Assembly (NCBI GenBank): GCA_963696675.1
Contig: CAVOLM010000065.1
Span: forward strand, 62,001-126,000
DNA from: DATBVX01 sp963696675
Lineage (GTDB): Bacteria; Pseudomonadota; Gammaproteobacteria; Steroidobacterales; Steroidobacteraceae
Reading direction: 5' to 3'
DNA length: 64,000 nucleotides
Positions within the stretch are counted from its first letter, which is position 1, and each line of letters starts with the position of its first letter. The position numbers were made by a program, and so were the translations under genes. Shown piece after piece: positions 51,483 through 60,113 of the stretch. The notes beneath the pieces were generated by a model that worked only from the letters and a program-made list of their open reading frames with translations, did not search any database and was not told the DNA's origin.

Positions 51483-52931
51483 TCAGGCCGCCTGCGCAAG
51501 ACGAAAGCGCACGCGCACGCACGCCCCCTGGCCCAGCGGCGAGTCGGCAATGTCGATGGATCCATCATGGGCCTGCGCATACTGGCGGGCGATGGCGAGC
51601 CCGAGCCCGGTGCCTTGCACATGTCCCTGGTACGGTGCGCGACCCTGGTAGAAGGGCTCGAATACCAGTTGGCGCTCGTCGGGATCGATGCCGGGGCCGT
51701 TGTCAGCAATCTCCAGCGTGACGTCCGGGCCATCCGCCGCGAGACGGACCAGGATCTTGCCGTGTGCCGGCGTGTACTTCACGGCGTTCGACAACAGGTT
51801 GTCGACCAGGATCCGCAGCTGCCCGTGGTCGCCTTGCAGGACTGCGGGTGCGATCAGGCTGTCGATGGTGAGCGCCTTCGCGGCTCTGACCAGGTTCTGA
51901 CCGTCGAGGGCACTGCGCACGATTTCGTCGAGCGCCACCTTATCGCGTCTTGACGCTTCGACGCGCGGCACCTGTGTGCGGCCGAATTCCAACAAGTCCT
52001 CGATCAGGCGCTGCAGCTGCAGGCCGCTGTCGCGCAGGATGTGCGCGATTTCCCGCTGCTCCGCATTGAGCCCGCGTGCATCGTCATCGAGCAACAGCTC
52101 CGAGCCCTCGCGCAGTGTCGTGAGCGGCGTCTTGAGCTCGTGGGAGATGTGACGCAGGAATGTAGCCTTCTGCTCTTCGAGCTCGAGAATGCGACGGCGC
52201 AGCCGTTCGAGGGTGCTGCCGAGCTCCTGCAGATCGAGGGGTCCGCGCACCGACACGCTCGCGCCGAAGTCACCCGAGCCGAGCCGGCGAATCTCGCTCT
52301 CGATCTGGCGCAGCGGCCGGGTGATCAGCACCACGAAAACGATGGCGAGAAGCACCGCCACTGGCACCGCCGCTGCCGCCTGCAGCAGGAGCGTGCGCTG
52401 CAGATCGCTCGACTCATCCTTCGCCTTGCTGGCGTGACTCGCGATCAGCTTGCTGCTCTCGGCGAGGATCGAACGTGCACGAGCATTGAGCGCAGCCCAC
52501 CCATCGGCGATGTCGGTCGGATCCGCGGCGACGAGATCCCCGCCGCCGGTCAACACTGCGTGATTGAAATCGGTTTCGGACTGCATGAGTTCAGCGAGCT
52601 GCCGGCGGAGGATGGCGTTGAGGTTGAGCGCTTCCAGCCTCTGGGCAGCAGCCTCGAAGCTGCGGCGCGCGTCCTGATAGGTCACGTAGAAATCACGATC
52701 GTGAAGCACTCCGTACTGACCAAGGCTGCGCTCCATGGCGGTGAGAAATTCGATCAGCGCGCGGCTCTCGTGCGTAGCATTTTCCGCATCGAGCACCGCA
52801 ACGCGGTTGCGCTGCGCCAGCCGATCGACCTGCACCACCGCGGTGATCACGGCAGCCATCAGCGGTATGGCGACAGCCGCGAATCCGAGCAGGATCAGCC
52901 GCACGATCGACTTGGGCCGCGCGAGTCGCAT
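51483..52931 (-). CDS. glrK: Sensor histidine kinase, GlrK/QseE-type
   Basis: Start ATG at 52931 (MRLARPKSIVRLILLGF); the frame stays open further upstream but lacks a ribosome site. TM1 (LILLGFAAVAIPLMAAVITAV), a four-helix periplasmic sensor (about 30-165), TM2 (AAAAVPVAVLLAIVFVVLI), HAMP, HisKA with FLRHISHELKTPLTTL, and HATPase with DNLLSNAVKYTP, EIADNGPGID and GTGLGLAIARQYA. All typical catalytic motifs are present. With qseG and glrR it forms the operon for envelope-stress control. Confidence 0.92.
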   Translation of the reverse strand: MRLARPKSIVRLILLGFAAVAIPLMAAVITAVVQVDRLAQRNRVAVLDAENATHESRALIEFLTAMERSLGQYGVLHDRDFYVTYQDARRSFEAAAQRLEALNLNAILRRQLAELMQSETDFNHAVLTGGGDLVAADPTDIADGWAALNARARSILAESSKLIASHASKAKDESSDLQRTLLLQAAAAVPVAVLLAIVFVVLITRPLRQIESEIRRLGSGDFGASVSVRGPLDLQELGSTLERLRRRILELEEQKATFLRHISHELKTPLTTLREGSELLLDDDARGLNAEQREIAHILRDSGLQLQRLIEDLLEFGRTQVPRVEASRRDKVALDEIVRSALDGQNLVRAAKALTIDSLIAPAVLQGDHGQLRILVDNLLSNAVKYTPAHGKILVRLAADGPDVTLEIADNGPGIDPDERQLVFEPFYQGRAPYQGHVQGTGLGLAIARQYAQAHDGSIDIADSPLGQGACVRVRFRLAQAA

Positions 52932-52962
52932 CAACCGATTATCCTGCACGCTTCGCGCCAAG

Positions 52963-52999
52963 GGACATTGCTGAGCCGAGATTCTTGCGGGGACATTGC
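52963..52999. repeat. Direct repeat GGACATTGC, 28 bases apart
   Basis: GGACATTGC occurs at 52963-52971 and 52991-52999, in the region between glrK and the EF-hand gene. It could mark activator sites about 200 bases from the sigma-54 promoter. Confidence 0.3.
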
Positions 53000-53114
53000 G
53001 TGTGCGGGGGATGGCGAGACCCGCTCCCCCATTTTGGGTGTGGCCCAAGCGAAACACACGGCACGTCGCCGCGGCCGGTCGGTTTCGACTGCGCCAAAGC
53101 CTCATCGGTTCCCA

Positions 53115-53136
53115 AGCGTTGCCATCCGGCAACGCT
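53115..53136. repeat. Inverted repeat AGCGTTGCC-ATCC-GGCAACGCT
   Basis: Perfect 9-base arms with a 4-base centre, about 80 bases upstream of the sigma-54 promoter. It may be a regulator site or a hairpin in the glrK leader. Confidence 0.4.
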
Positions 53137-53150
53137 AGCTGGCCACTGTA

Positions 53151-53165
53151 GCCCGCTTGGCGGGC
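53151..53165. repeat. Inverted repeat GCCCGC-TTG-GCGGGC
   Basis: Perfect 6-base GC arms, 31 bases before the -24 element. It lacks a T run. Confidence 0.3.
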
Positions 53166-53196
53166 GTAAGCACCTGAAATCAATGGATCGCCTTCG

Positions 53197-53212
53197 TGGC
53201 ACGAGGCTTGCT
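53197..53212 (+). promoter_or_regulatory. Sigma-54 promoter of the EF-hand gene
   Basis: TGGCACGAGGCTTGCT: TGGCAC, five bases, TTGCT, with GG (53198-53199) and GC (53210-53211) ten bases apart. The start codon is 81 bases downstream of the -12 element. Confidence 0.9.
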
Positions 53213-53292
53213 CCGTGTCACGAGTGCCCGGCGTCGCGCGGCGACGCCGGCGTTCGGACACCCAACGAAGTCGCTCATGCGAGGAGAAGCTC

Positions 53293-53575
53293 ATGGATAA
53301 CCACATCAAGTTCGCCGCGTCTCGCGGCAATGCTCTGCTGCGCAGCCGCTTACGCGGGCGATCAGCAGCGCCCCACGGCCGCGGGCAAGGAGACCAGCGG
53401 GGCGGTGCTGCCGGAATTCAGCACTCTCGATGCCAATGGTGATGGCGTGATCAGCAAGGAAGAGGCACGCACCCAGGCGAGCCTGGCGGCGATCTTTGCC
53501 GACGTCGACGCCAACAACAACGGCAAGCTCGACAGCCGCGAGTACGCCGAGGCACGCAACCTGCTCGAGGAGTAA
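53293..53575 (+). CDS. Small secreted EF-hand calcium-binding protein (one frameshift)
   Basis: ATG at 53293 (MDNHIKFAA) after GAGGAGAAG. One base is extra near 53330; its removal gives FAALAAMLCCAAAYAG, a good signal peptide. The mature protein is about 70 residues with two EF-hands: LDANGDGVISKEEA and VDANNNGKLDSREYA, each with the D-x-[DN]-x-[DN]G-x-[IL]-x-x-x-E loop. Sigma-54 promoter upstream; glrK divergent. It is a small periplasmic or surface Ca2+ binder that could report or buffer envelope calcium. Confidence 0.8.
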
Positions 53576-53617
53576 GACGCTTCACCTTTCGGCCCTCGGG
53601 CGGTAGCCTTCAGGGCG

Positions 53618-54598
53618 ATGAAGAACCTGCAGATCCGCATCGGCAGGGTGTTCGAGGGCACACCCGATCCAGCCGACTTCGAGCTGGTCGAAACCGAGGC
53701 ACCGACGCCTGGCAAGGGCGAAATGCTCTGCCGGACGAAGTGGTTGTCGCTCGATTCAGCGCTCTATCGCCTGCACGCTCACGATGGCGTGCCCACACGG
53801 CGGCATCAGGTGATGTCGGCGCGAGCGATCTGCGAAGTGATCGAATCGCGCAATGAGGTCTTCAATACCGGCGACGTCGTCGTCATGGAAGGCGGGATGC
53901 AACAGTACTGCGTTTCCGATGGCTTGCAGGCGCATCGTGCCAAGACCGGCAGCGCGCCGATCTCCACCGCGCTCGGCGTGATGGGTGTTTCGGGCTTGAC
54001 CGCGTACTGCGGACTGCTTGAGGTCGCACAGATCAGGCAGGGCGAAACGTTACTGGTCTCCGGAGCGGCAGGAGCCATGGGATCGATGGCCGGTCAGATT
54101 GCGAGAATCAAGGGATGTCGCGTGATCGGCATCGCCGGTACTCGCGAAGAGAGTAACTGGTGCGTGAAGGAAGCACACTTCAACTCGTGCATCAGTCACC
54201 GCGCGGAACCCATCGAACAACGTCTGCGGCAGGTCGCGCCCAAGGGGGTCGACGTGTACTTCGATACCGTAGACGGAGCCATCCTCGATGCCGTCGTCAC
54301 AGGACAACATCTGTCGCGCAACGGGCGCATCGTGCTCGGCGCGCCTGCCGCCAGGTACAACGATACCGCGACCCTGAAGCTGCAGCCCGCGGTTGACGCC
54401 GGCGCGAAGGTGTTGCCACTCGTCGTGCAGGACCTCGAGCGCCAGCGCGAAGCGTTCCTGCGTGATGCCATCGCGTGGTTCGCCGAAGGTCACATCCGCT
54501 ATCGCGAAGACATCGTCGATGGTTTGCCCAATGTGCCGGTCGAACTCTGCAAGCTGGCGCGTGGCGAGGGATTCGGCAAGGCCCTAGTTAGGCCCTGA
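53618..54598 (+). CDS. NADP-dependent MDR oxidoreductase (CurA/PTGR1-type)
   Basis: Intact, 326 residues. Medium-chain dehydrogenase/reductase fold without the zinc ligands: GroES-like N-half, then the Rossmann motif VSGAAGAMGSMAGQIA with the AxxGxxG nucleotide loop. VDVYFDTVDGAILDAV and NGRIVLGAPAARYND follow the family pattern of leukotriene/curcumin reductases. It would reduce an alpha,beta-unsaturated ketone with NADPH. It begins 42 bases after the EF-hand gene; a 6-base hairpin (54595-54609) overlaps the stop codon. Confidence 0.88.
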   Translation: MKNLQIRIGRVFEGTPDPADFELVETEAPTPGKGEMLCRTKWLSLDSALYRLHAHDGVPTRRHQVMSARAICEVIESRNEVFNTGDVVVMEGGMQQYCVSDGLQAHRAKTGSAPISTALGVMGVSGLTAYCGLLEVAQIRQGETLLVSGAAGAMGSMAGQIARIKGCRVIGIAGTREESNWCVKEAHFNSCISHRAEPIEQRLRQVAPKGVDVYFDTVDGAILDAVVTGQHLSRNGRIVLGAPAARYNDTATLKLQPAVDAGAKVLPLVVQDLERQREAFLRDAIAWFAEGHIRYREDIVDGLPNVPVELCKLARGEGFGKALVRP

Positions 54599-54686
54599 GC
54601 GGCGCTCAGCAGAGCGCGTGCGCTGGTTCACGGACTGAGGATTCTCTGCAGGATCGAGGTCTTGCGGGCGAAGTTCTGTAAAAACG

Positions 54687-54703
54687 ACCGTGGACGCCAC
54701 GGT
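54687..54703. repeat. Inverted repeat ACCGTGG-ACG-CCACGGT
   Basis: Perfect 7-base arms with a 3-base centre, upstream of the small Cys-containing membrane protein gene. No T run, so an operator or weak hairpin is more likely than a terminator. Confidence 0.35.
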
Positions 54704-54725
54704 GCCGTAAACCTACGATGGCCCC

Positions 54726-55106
54726 ATGCTAATCGGGCTAATAACAATAACCATCAGCCTCGTCATCGCGATCCTCTGGCTGCCCTCGACGACCCGGCGT
54801 ACGCAGCAGGCTGCCAACAAGCGTCACTATCATTGCGTCGCCGTCGAGCCGCCCAACGCCTCGGTGTGCTGCACTCGCTGTGAGGAACTGCGCGGTCGGC
54901 GCTTCCTCGTGAACACTGCGCCGCCCCTTCCGGTCCCTGGATGCACGGCTGAGGCCTGCACCTGTCGCTACGTGCACTACGTCGATCGGCGCGCCGGGGT
55001 GACCCGTCGTCGCCACGATCGCGGTGAACGCGACCGCATGCCGCTGATCGCCGACCGGCGCCTGAGGTCGGACCGGCGTCACCCGAGACCCCGCGCGCTC
55101 GCCTGA
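54726..55106 (+). CDS. Small membrane-anchored Cys-containing protein of unknown function
   Basis: 126 residues. One TM helix at 1-20 (MLIGLITITISLVIAILWLP) is followed by a short Cys-rich domain. Motifs: HYHCVAVEPP, CCTRCEEL-RGRRFL, PLPVPGCTAEACTCRYVHYV, then an Arg/Asp-rich tail (DRRAGVTRRRHDRGERDRM). The GRRFL...P-x-LP-x-PGC-x-x-x-x-C-x-C-x-Y-x-H motif is known to me from conserved hypothetical proteins, where it may bind metal. I do not know a function. Confidence 0.75.
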   Translation: MLIGLITITISLVIAILWLPSTTRRTQQAANKRHYHCVAVEPPNASVCCTRCEELRGRRFLVNTAPPLPVPGCTAEACTCRYVHYVDRRAGVTRRRHDRGERDRMPLIADRRLRSDRRHPRPRALA

Positions 55107-55277
55107 ACCGGCTACGCCCGACACGCGGGCGTAGCGTTCCGTCGTCATCCCGCAGCCCTTCGAACTGCAAATTGCGCAACGGCCCGGCCGCGCGGCAGAA
55201 TGCGCGCCCATTGCGCCGCGCACCAATCTGAAAAGTTCACTGCCGCGTGCGCTTCCCTGTTTCGCAAGGAGTACTTC

Positions 55278-57314
55278 ATGCGATTGCTGGTCATGCCTCG
55301 ATTCTGGTGCTGCTGCCTGTTCTTCCTTCTGTACGGTGCGCAAGCGCAGCCCGCAGCGGGTTCTGCGCCCCTCAGCGCCGAGGCGATGTGGCAGCTGCAA
55401 AGAGTCGGTGACCCGGACCTCTCGCCCGACGGCAAACTCGTCGTGGTGCCCGTAACCCGCTACGACATGGACAAGAACAAGGGATTCAGTGATCTGTGGT
55501 TGATCCCCACCGCGGGCGGCGCCGCGCGCCAGCTCACGAGCGATGATGCCTCTGACAACGAGCCGTGTTTCAGCCCGGACGGCAAATGGATCGCGTTCGT
55601 TTCCAAGCGTGGCGAGGACAAGGACAGTCAGCTCTACGTCATCGCGATCGACGGCGGCGAGGCGCGCCGCGTGACGCGCATTCCGACCGGTGTGTCGGCG
55701 CCGAAATGGTTTCCCGATTCGAAGCGCATCGCATTCATCACCTCGGTATGGCCCGACCTCAAGACCTGGAGCGAGATGGAACAGCGCATCAAGGATCGCG
55801 CCGATTCCAAGATGACGGCGAAGGTGTGGGACAAAGCGCCCTTCAGCTACTGGGACCACTTCATCGAGGATCGCGAGCCGCACGTGTACGCGGTCGCATT
55901 GGAAGGCGGCGACCCGCAACCGATCACGCTCGGCACCGGGTATCACCTCTCGATCACCGAAACGAGCACCAGCAGTTACGACATCGCGCCCGACGGCGCC
56001 GAGGTCGCCTTCGCGGCCGATACCGATCGCAGCGGGATCGATTCCAATTTCGATGTGTTCATCGTGCCCGCGAGCGGCGGCGAGGCGCGCAACCTGACGA
56101 CCGACAACGCGGCGGATGACGGGGAGCCGAAGTACAGTCGCGACGGGCGCTACCTCGCATTCGTGCGGCAGAAGATCAAGACCTTCTACGCCGACAAGCA
56201 GCGCCTGATGCTGTTCGACCGGCGTTCAGGGGAGACGCGCAATCTCACCGAGCAGTGGGATCGCTCCGCCGAGCAGCTCGCCTGGTCGCCTGATTCGCGC
56301 TCGCTGGTGGGGTCGATCGATGACGCGGGCACGCGGCGGCTCTACCGCTTCGAACTGAAAGGCGCTGCGCCCAAGGCGCTTACCGGCGATACGAGTTTCT
56401 CTTCCCCGGTTCTCGAAGGCGCGATGCTGGTCGCGATTCGCCAGAGCTTCACCGAGCCGCCGACTGTCGTGAGCGTCAACGCCCGCAGCGGTGCCGCCAC
56501 CAAGCTCTCCACCTTCAACGACATCGCGCTCGCCGGCATTCGCTGGGGCAAAGTCGAGAGCGTCACCTACAAGGGAGCGCGTGGCGATGACATCCAGATG
56601 TGGGTGATCTATCCGCCGGATTTCGATCCGGCGCGCAAGTACCCGGTCTACATGCTGCTGCACGGCGGACCACACAATGGCATCACCGACGGCACGCAAT
56701 GGCGCTGGAACGCCGAGGTGTTCGCCGGTTGGGGTTACATCACGACCTGGCACAACTTCCACGGCTCGAGCGGTTTCGGCCAGGAGTTCACCGACTCGAT
56801 CAATCCCGACCGCATTTCCATGCCCTACGAGGACACGATCAAGGCGGCCGAATACCTCATGTCGAAGCCGTACGTGGACAGCGCGCGCATGGCCGCGGGC
56901 GGCGGCAGCTATGGTGGATTTCTCGCCACGACGCTCCTCGGACGGCCGCATCCGTTCAAGACGCTGGTGGCGCATGCCGCGGTGTTCGACGAGTTCACCC
57001 AGTACGCGGCGGACTACGGCGCAGAGAAACGCCGTTTCTTCGACTACTGGCAGAAGCCTGAGGAGTTCATGCGTTATTCGCCACACAGTGCCGCGGCGAA
57101 CTTCAATACCCCGACGCTCGTCATCCATGGCCAGCTCGACCGGCGCGTGCCGGTGAATCATGGTTTCGAGCTCTTCAACATCCTGCAGACGCGTGGTGTG
57201 CCGAGCAAGATGGTGTATTTCCCGGACGAGAATCATTGGGTGCTGAAGCCGCAGAACTCGCTGTTCTGGTACCAGACCAAGCGCGAGTGGCTCGACAAGT
57301 ACATCGGTCACTGA
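55278..57314 (+). CDS. S9 family serine peptidase (acylaminoacyl/prolyl-oligopeptidase type)
   Basis: Intact, 678 residues, ATG at 55278 with AAGGAG and a signal peptide (MPRFWCCCLFFLLYGAQAQP). A beta-propeller with PD40-type repeats (PDLSPDGKLVVVP, CFSPDGKWIAFVSKRG) is followed by the peptidase domain. HGGPHNGITDG is the oxyanion region, GGGSYGGF the Ser elbow (about residue 542), IHGQLDRRVPVNHG the Asp, and PDENHWVLKP the His. It is a periplasmic or secreted dipeptidyl-peptidase-like enzyme. Confidence 0.95.
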   Translation: MRLLVMPRFWCCCLFFLLYGAQAQPAAGSAPLSAEAMWQLQRVGDPDLSPDGKLVVVPVTRYDMDKNKGFSDLWLIPTAGGAARQLTSDDASDNEPCFSPDGKWIAFVSKRGEDKDSQLYVIAIDGGEARRVTRIPTGVSAPKWFPDSKRIAFITSVWPDLKTWSEMEQRIKDRADSKMTAKVWDKAPFSYWDHFIEDREPHVYAVALEGGDPQPITLGTGYHLSITETSTSSYDIAPDGAEVAFAADTDRSGIDSNFDVFIVPASGGEARNLTTDNAADDGEPKYSRDGRYLAFVRQKIKTFYADKQRLMLFDRRSGETRNLTEQWDRSAEQLAWSPDSRSLVGSIDDAGTRRLYRFELKGAAPKALTGDTSFSSPVLEGAMLVAIRQSFTEPPTVVSVNARSGAATKLSTFNDIALAGIRWGKVESVTYKGARGDDIQMWVIYPPDFDPARKYPVYMLLHGGPHNGITDGTQWRWNAEVFAGWGYITTWHNFHGSSGFGQEFTDSINPDRISMPYEDTIKAAEYLMSKPYVDSARMAAGGGSYGGFLATTLLGRPHPFKTLVAHAAVFDEFTQYAADYGAEKRRFFDYWQKPEEFMRYSPHSAAANFNTPTLVIHGQLDRRVPVNHGFELFNILQTRGVPSKMVYFPDENHWVLKPQNSLFWYQTKREWLDKYIGH

Positions 57315-57337
57315 AAACCCGGATCCCGGAGGCAGAC

Positions 57338-58438
57338 ATGGATCGCAGGCAATTCCTCGGCACGAGCACGGCGCTGTCGGTAGTTGCGACGCTGCCGGGC
57401 GCGCCGCTCTGCGCCGCAACTCAACCGCGCCAGTTGAAGATCCTGATCCTGGGCGGCACGCGCTTCATCGGCCCGCATGTCGTAGAACTCGCGCGCGCAC
57501 ACGGGCACGAGGTGACGCTCTTCAATCGCGGCAAGACCAATGTCGGTCGCGTCACTGGCGTTGAAGTCCTGCACGGAGATCGCAACGGCCAGCTCGACGC
57601 ATTGGCAGGCCGCAAATGGGATGCGGTGCTGGACACATCGGCGTTCGTGCCGCGCATCGTGAAATTGTCCGCCGAGCTTCTGAAGGATTCGGTTTCGCAC
57701 TACGTGTACGTGTCGAGCATCTCGGCGTACGCGAGTTTCGCCAACGCGAACGACGAGAGCTCGCCGGTTGGCAAGATGACCGATGAGACCATCGAGAAGG
57801 TCGATGAGAACACCTACGGTCCGCTCAAGGCGCTCTGTGAGCAGACAGCCGAGCGCACCATGCCCGGCCGCGTGACGATCCTGAGGCCCGGCTACATCGT
57901 CGGGCCCGACGATAACAGCGATCGCTTCACCTACTGGCCGGCTCGCGTCGCGCGTGGCGGCGAGGTCCTCGCCCCCAATACGCCGCGGGACGAGATCCAG
58001 GTCATCGACGTGCGCGATCTCGCGGCGTTCACACTCCTGTGCATCGAGCAGCGCGTGCTTGGAACATTCAACCTGGTCTCGCCGCCGCGCACCTTCACCA
58101 TGGGTGAGCTGATGAATGATTGCATTGCCGCGGCGAAATCCGACGCGCGCATCACCTGGGTGCCGGCGGAGTTCCTCGAAGCGCACGGCGTCGTCGACGG
58201 CGATCTGCCGATCTGGTCACACGCGGTAGGCGAAAACGCGGGCTTCGCGCTCACCAGCGCGCAACGGGCGCTAGCCGCAGGCCTGAAGATTCGGCCCTTG
58301 ACCGAAACCGTGCGCGACACGCTGGCCTGGCAGCGCACACGCCCGGCCGAACAGCAGGCCAAGCTCAAGGCCGGGATTTCAGCCGAGCGCGAGCAGGAAC
58401 TGCTCGCCAGCTGGCACGAGAGCCAGCACAAGTCTTGA
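57338..58438 (+). CDS. NAD-dependent epimerase/dehydratase, Tat-type signal
   Basis: 366 residues, ATG at 57338 after CGGAGG. The N-terminus MDRRQFLGTSTALSVVATLP is Tat-like (RRQFL). The extended SDR core has GGTRFIGPHVVELA, YVSSISAYASF (catalytic Ser/Tyr region), YGPLKALCEQ and GYIVGPDD. The enzyme's substrate is unknown; this isoflavone-reductase/epimerase type often acts on sugars. It is 23 bases downstream of the S9 peptidase. Confidence 0.9.
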   Translation: MDRRQFLGTSTALSVVATLPGAPLCAATQPRQLKILILGGTRFIGPHVVELARAHGHEVTLFNRGKTNVGRVTGVEVLHGDRNGQLDALAGRKWDAVLDTSAFVPRIVKLSAELLKDSVSHYVYVSSISAYASFANANDESSPVGKMTDETIEKVDENTYGPLKALCEQTAERTMPGRVTILRPGYIVGPDDNSDRFTYWPARVARGGEVLAPNTPRDEIQVIDVRDLAAFTLLCIEQRVLGTFNLVSPPRTFTMGELMNDCIAAAKSDARITWVPAEFLEAHGVVDGDLPIWSHAVGENAGFALTSAQRALAAGLKIRPLTETVRDTLAWQRTRPAEQQAKLKAGISAEREQELLASWHESQHKS

Positions 58439-58496
58439 CCGAGCGGCCCGCGGCCCGCAGGCTTTCGGGCGTGGTGCCACGCGAGGGGTTTGAGCC

Positions 58497-58817
58497 ATGC
58501 TGCTGACAACGACGCCGTCGATCGACGGCCACCGGATCCACGAATACAAGGGTGTCGTCACCGGCGAGGCGATTCTCGGCGCGAACGTGTTTCGCGACCT
58601 GTTCGCGAGCATTCGCGACATTGTCGGCGGCCGCTCCGCCTCGTACGAGAAGGTGCTGAAGGATGCGCGCGACATGGCGCTCACCGAGATCGCGGAGGAA
58701 GCGCGCCGGCTGGGCGCGAATGCCGTGGTCGGTATCGATCTGGACTACGAGACCATCGGCGCCGGCAGCAGCATGCTGATGGTGAGCGCCAGCGGCACCG
58801 CCGTAGTCGTCGACTAG
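58497..58817 (+). CDS. YbjQ/UPF0145 family heavy-metal-binding-domain protein
   Basis: Intact, 106 residues. Conserved pattern GVVTGEAILGANVFRDLF and RSASYEKVLKDARDMALTEI-EEARRLGANAVVGIDLDYE. YbjQ proteins form pentamers. Function is unknown. It lies 58 bases after the epimerase gene and may share its transcript. Confidence 0.95.
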   Translation: MLLTTTPSIDGHRIHEYKGVVTGEAILGANVFRDLFASIRDIVGGRSASYEKVLKDARDMALTEIAEEARRLGANAVVGIDLDYETIGAGSSMLMVSASGTAVVVD

Positions 58818-58856
58818 AAGCGCCCGGGCTCCGGCAAGTCGCTCTTCCTCACACGC

Positions 58857-60071
58857 TCACTCATGGCGCGGCGTGATCCGCAGGATCATGGCACTTCCCA
58901 GCAGGAACAACACCGCGCTGTAACCGAAGGCGACTGAGGTGCCGAAACCGCTCCACAGAAACCCGACGACGATGCTCGAGACCACATCACCGATACCGTT
59001 CATCGTTGCAAGGGTGCCGAACGCCATGCCGTGGTGTTCTTCCGTCACCAGCTCTGCACAGCAGGCATCCTCGAGCGTCTCCTCGATCGCAACGTAGATG
59101 CCTCCGAGCGCGAAGATCAGCGCCAGTGTCCAGACACTCAGCGGCACAAGCACGATCGCAAGCGCCATGAGCCCTGCCAGCAGATAGCCCGACGCCAGGA
59201 CGCGCGCTTTCCTGAACCTGTCCGCGAGCAGGCCTGCGACCATGGAGAATGCGGCGTACAAGACGTTGTGCAGCACGTACAAGCCCGCGCCGATGGTCGC
59301 GGCTTTCGCCGCACCGAGCTGCGGAGTGAGTTTCTGTATCGCCAGCAGGATGAGGAGTGAATGAGCGAAGTCGCCCATCCCGAACAGCGTCACCGCGGCG
59401 AGAAATTTGCGAAACCGGCCCGGCAGCGCGCGCAAGCTTTCGCGAAAACTGATGTGCGATACCGCGACGCGCGTTTTTTCCCTGACGATGAATGCCATGA
59501 TCGCGGCTGCCAGCAAGCCGGGCACAAGCGTCAGGGCGAATACTGTCGGGTAATCCTGGTGAAACACCTGCAACAGCAGCAGCGCGGTCAGCGGTCCGAC
59601 GATGGCGCCGAGCGTGTCCATCATGCGTTCGAAGCCGAACGCTCGACCGTAGCTCTCCCTGGTCACCGCTCCGGCGAGCAGCGCCTTGCGGACCGGAGTT
59701 CGCACCCCGCGACCGAGCCACGCGATCGCCCGCGCCACGAGTACGTGCCAGGCGCTGGAGGCCAGGCCGAATGCCGCGGTTCCGAGCGCGGTAACGACGT
59801 AACCCGCGACGGCAATCGGCTTGCGCCGCGGTAAGCGATCGGTGTAGTAGCCGGACGCCAGTTTCGCAAAGCTCGACAGGCCGTCGGCGACACCCTCGAT
59901 GAGACCCAGCCAGGCAGCGGCAACTCCCAGAGTCGCCAGCAACGCGGGCATCACGGTCGTCGCGATTTCGTGCGACCAGTCGCTCAGCAGGGACGCGAGG
60001 CCTATCCCAACGACGGTGCGATTCAGCCAGCGGCTGGGGGTGTTCGAGGTGCTGCTGGCTCGCGAAGGCAT
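58857..60071 (-). CDS. MFS transporter
   Basis: Intact, 404 residues, twelve TM helices. The N-half has LASLLSDWSHEIATTVMPAL, LIEGVADGLSSFAKLASGYY, DRLPRRKPIAVAGYVVTALG, and GRGVRTPVRKALLAGAVT. The DRLPRRKP loop is the MFS A-motif variant. The central loop has FRESLRALPGRFRKFL. The RxxRKALLAGAVTRESYGRAFG motif marks a group of putative sugar or drug exporters. Substrate unknown. It is transcribed toward ybjQ, convergent. Confidence 0.88.
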   Translation of the reverse strand: MPSRASSTSNTPSRWLNRTVVGIGLASLLSDWSHEIATTVMPALLATLGVAAAWLGLIEGVADGLSSFAKLASGYYTDRLPRRKPIAVAGYVVTALGTAAFGLASSAWHVLVARAIAWLGRGVRTPVRKALLAGAVTRESYGRAFGFERMMDTLGAIVGPLTALLLLQVFHQDYPTVFALTLVPGLLAAAIMAFIVREKTRVAVSHISFRESLRALPGRFRKFLAAVTLFGMGDFAHSLLILLAIQKLTPQLGAAKAATIGAGLYVLHNVLYAAFSMVAGLLADRFRKARVLASGYLLAGLMALAIVLVPLSVWTLALIFALGGIYVAIEETLEDACCAELVTEEHHGMAFGTLATMNGIGDVVSSIVVGFLWSGFGTSVAFGYSAVLFLLGSAMILRITPRHE

Positions 60072-60113
60072 CGGATCGAGCCTGCGTTGGGTTGAGCGTG
60101 AAGGACTAGTGCT

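Larger units (their letters stand above)
52932..53292. other. 361-base divergent regulatory region
   Basis: It separates glrK (-) from the EF-hand gene (+). It contains a sigma-54 promoter (53197-53212), two inverted repeats (53115-53136, 53151-53165) and a 9-base direct repeat GGACATTGC at 52963 and 52991. No gene is seen in it. Confidence 0.65.

Noticed and set aside
54595..54609. Hairpin CTGAGC-GGC-GCTCAG at the oxidoreductase stop codon
   Set aside because: Short, overlaps the stop codon and lacks a T run, so I do not call it a terminator.
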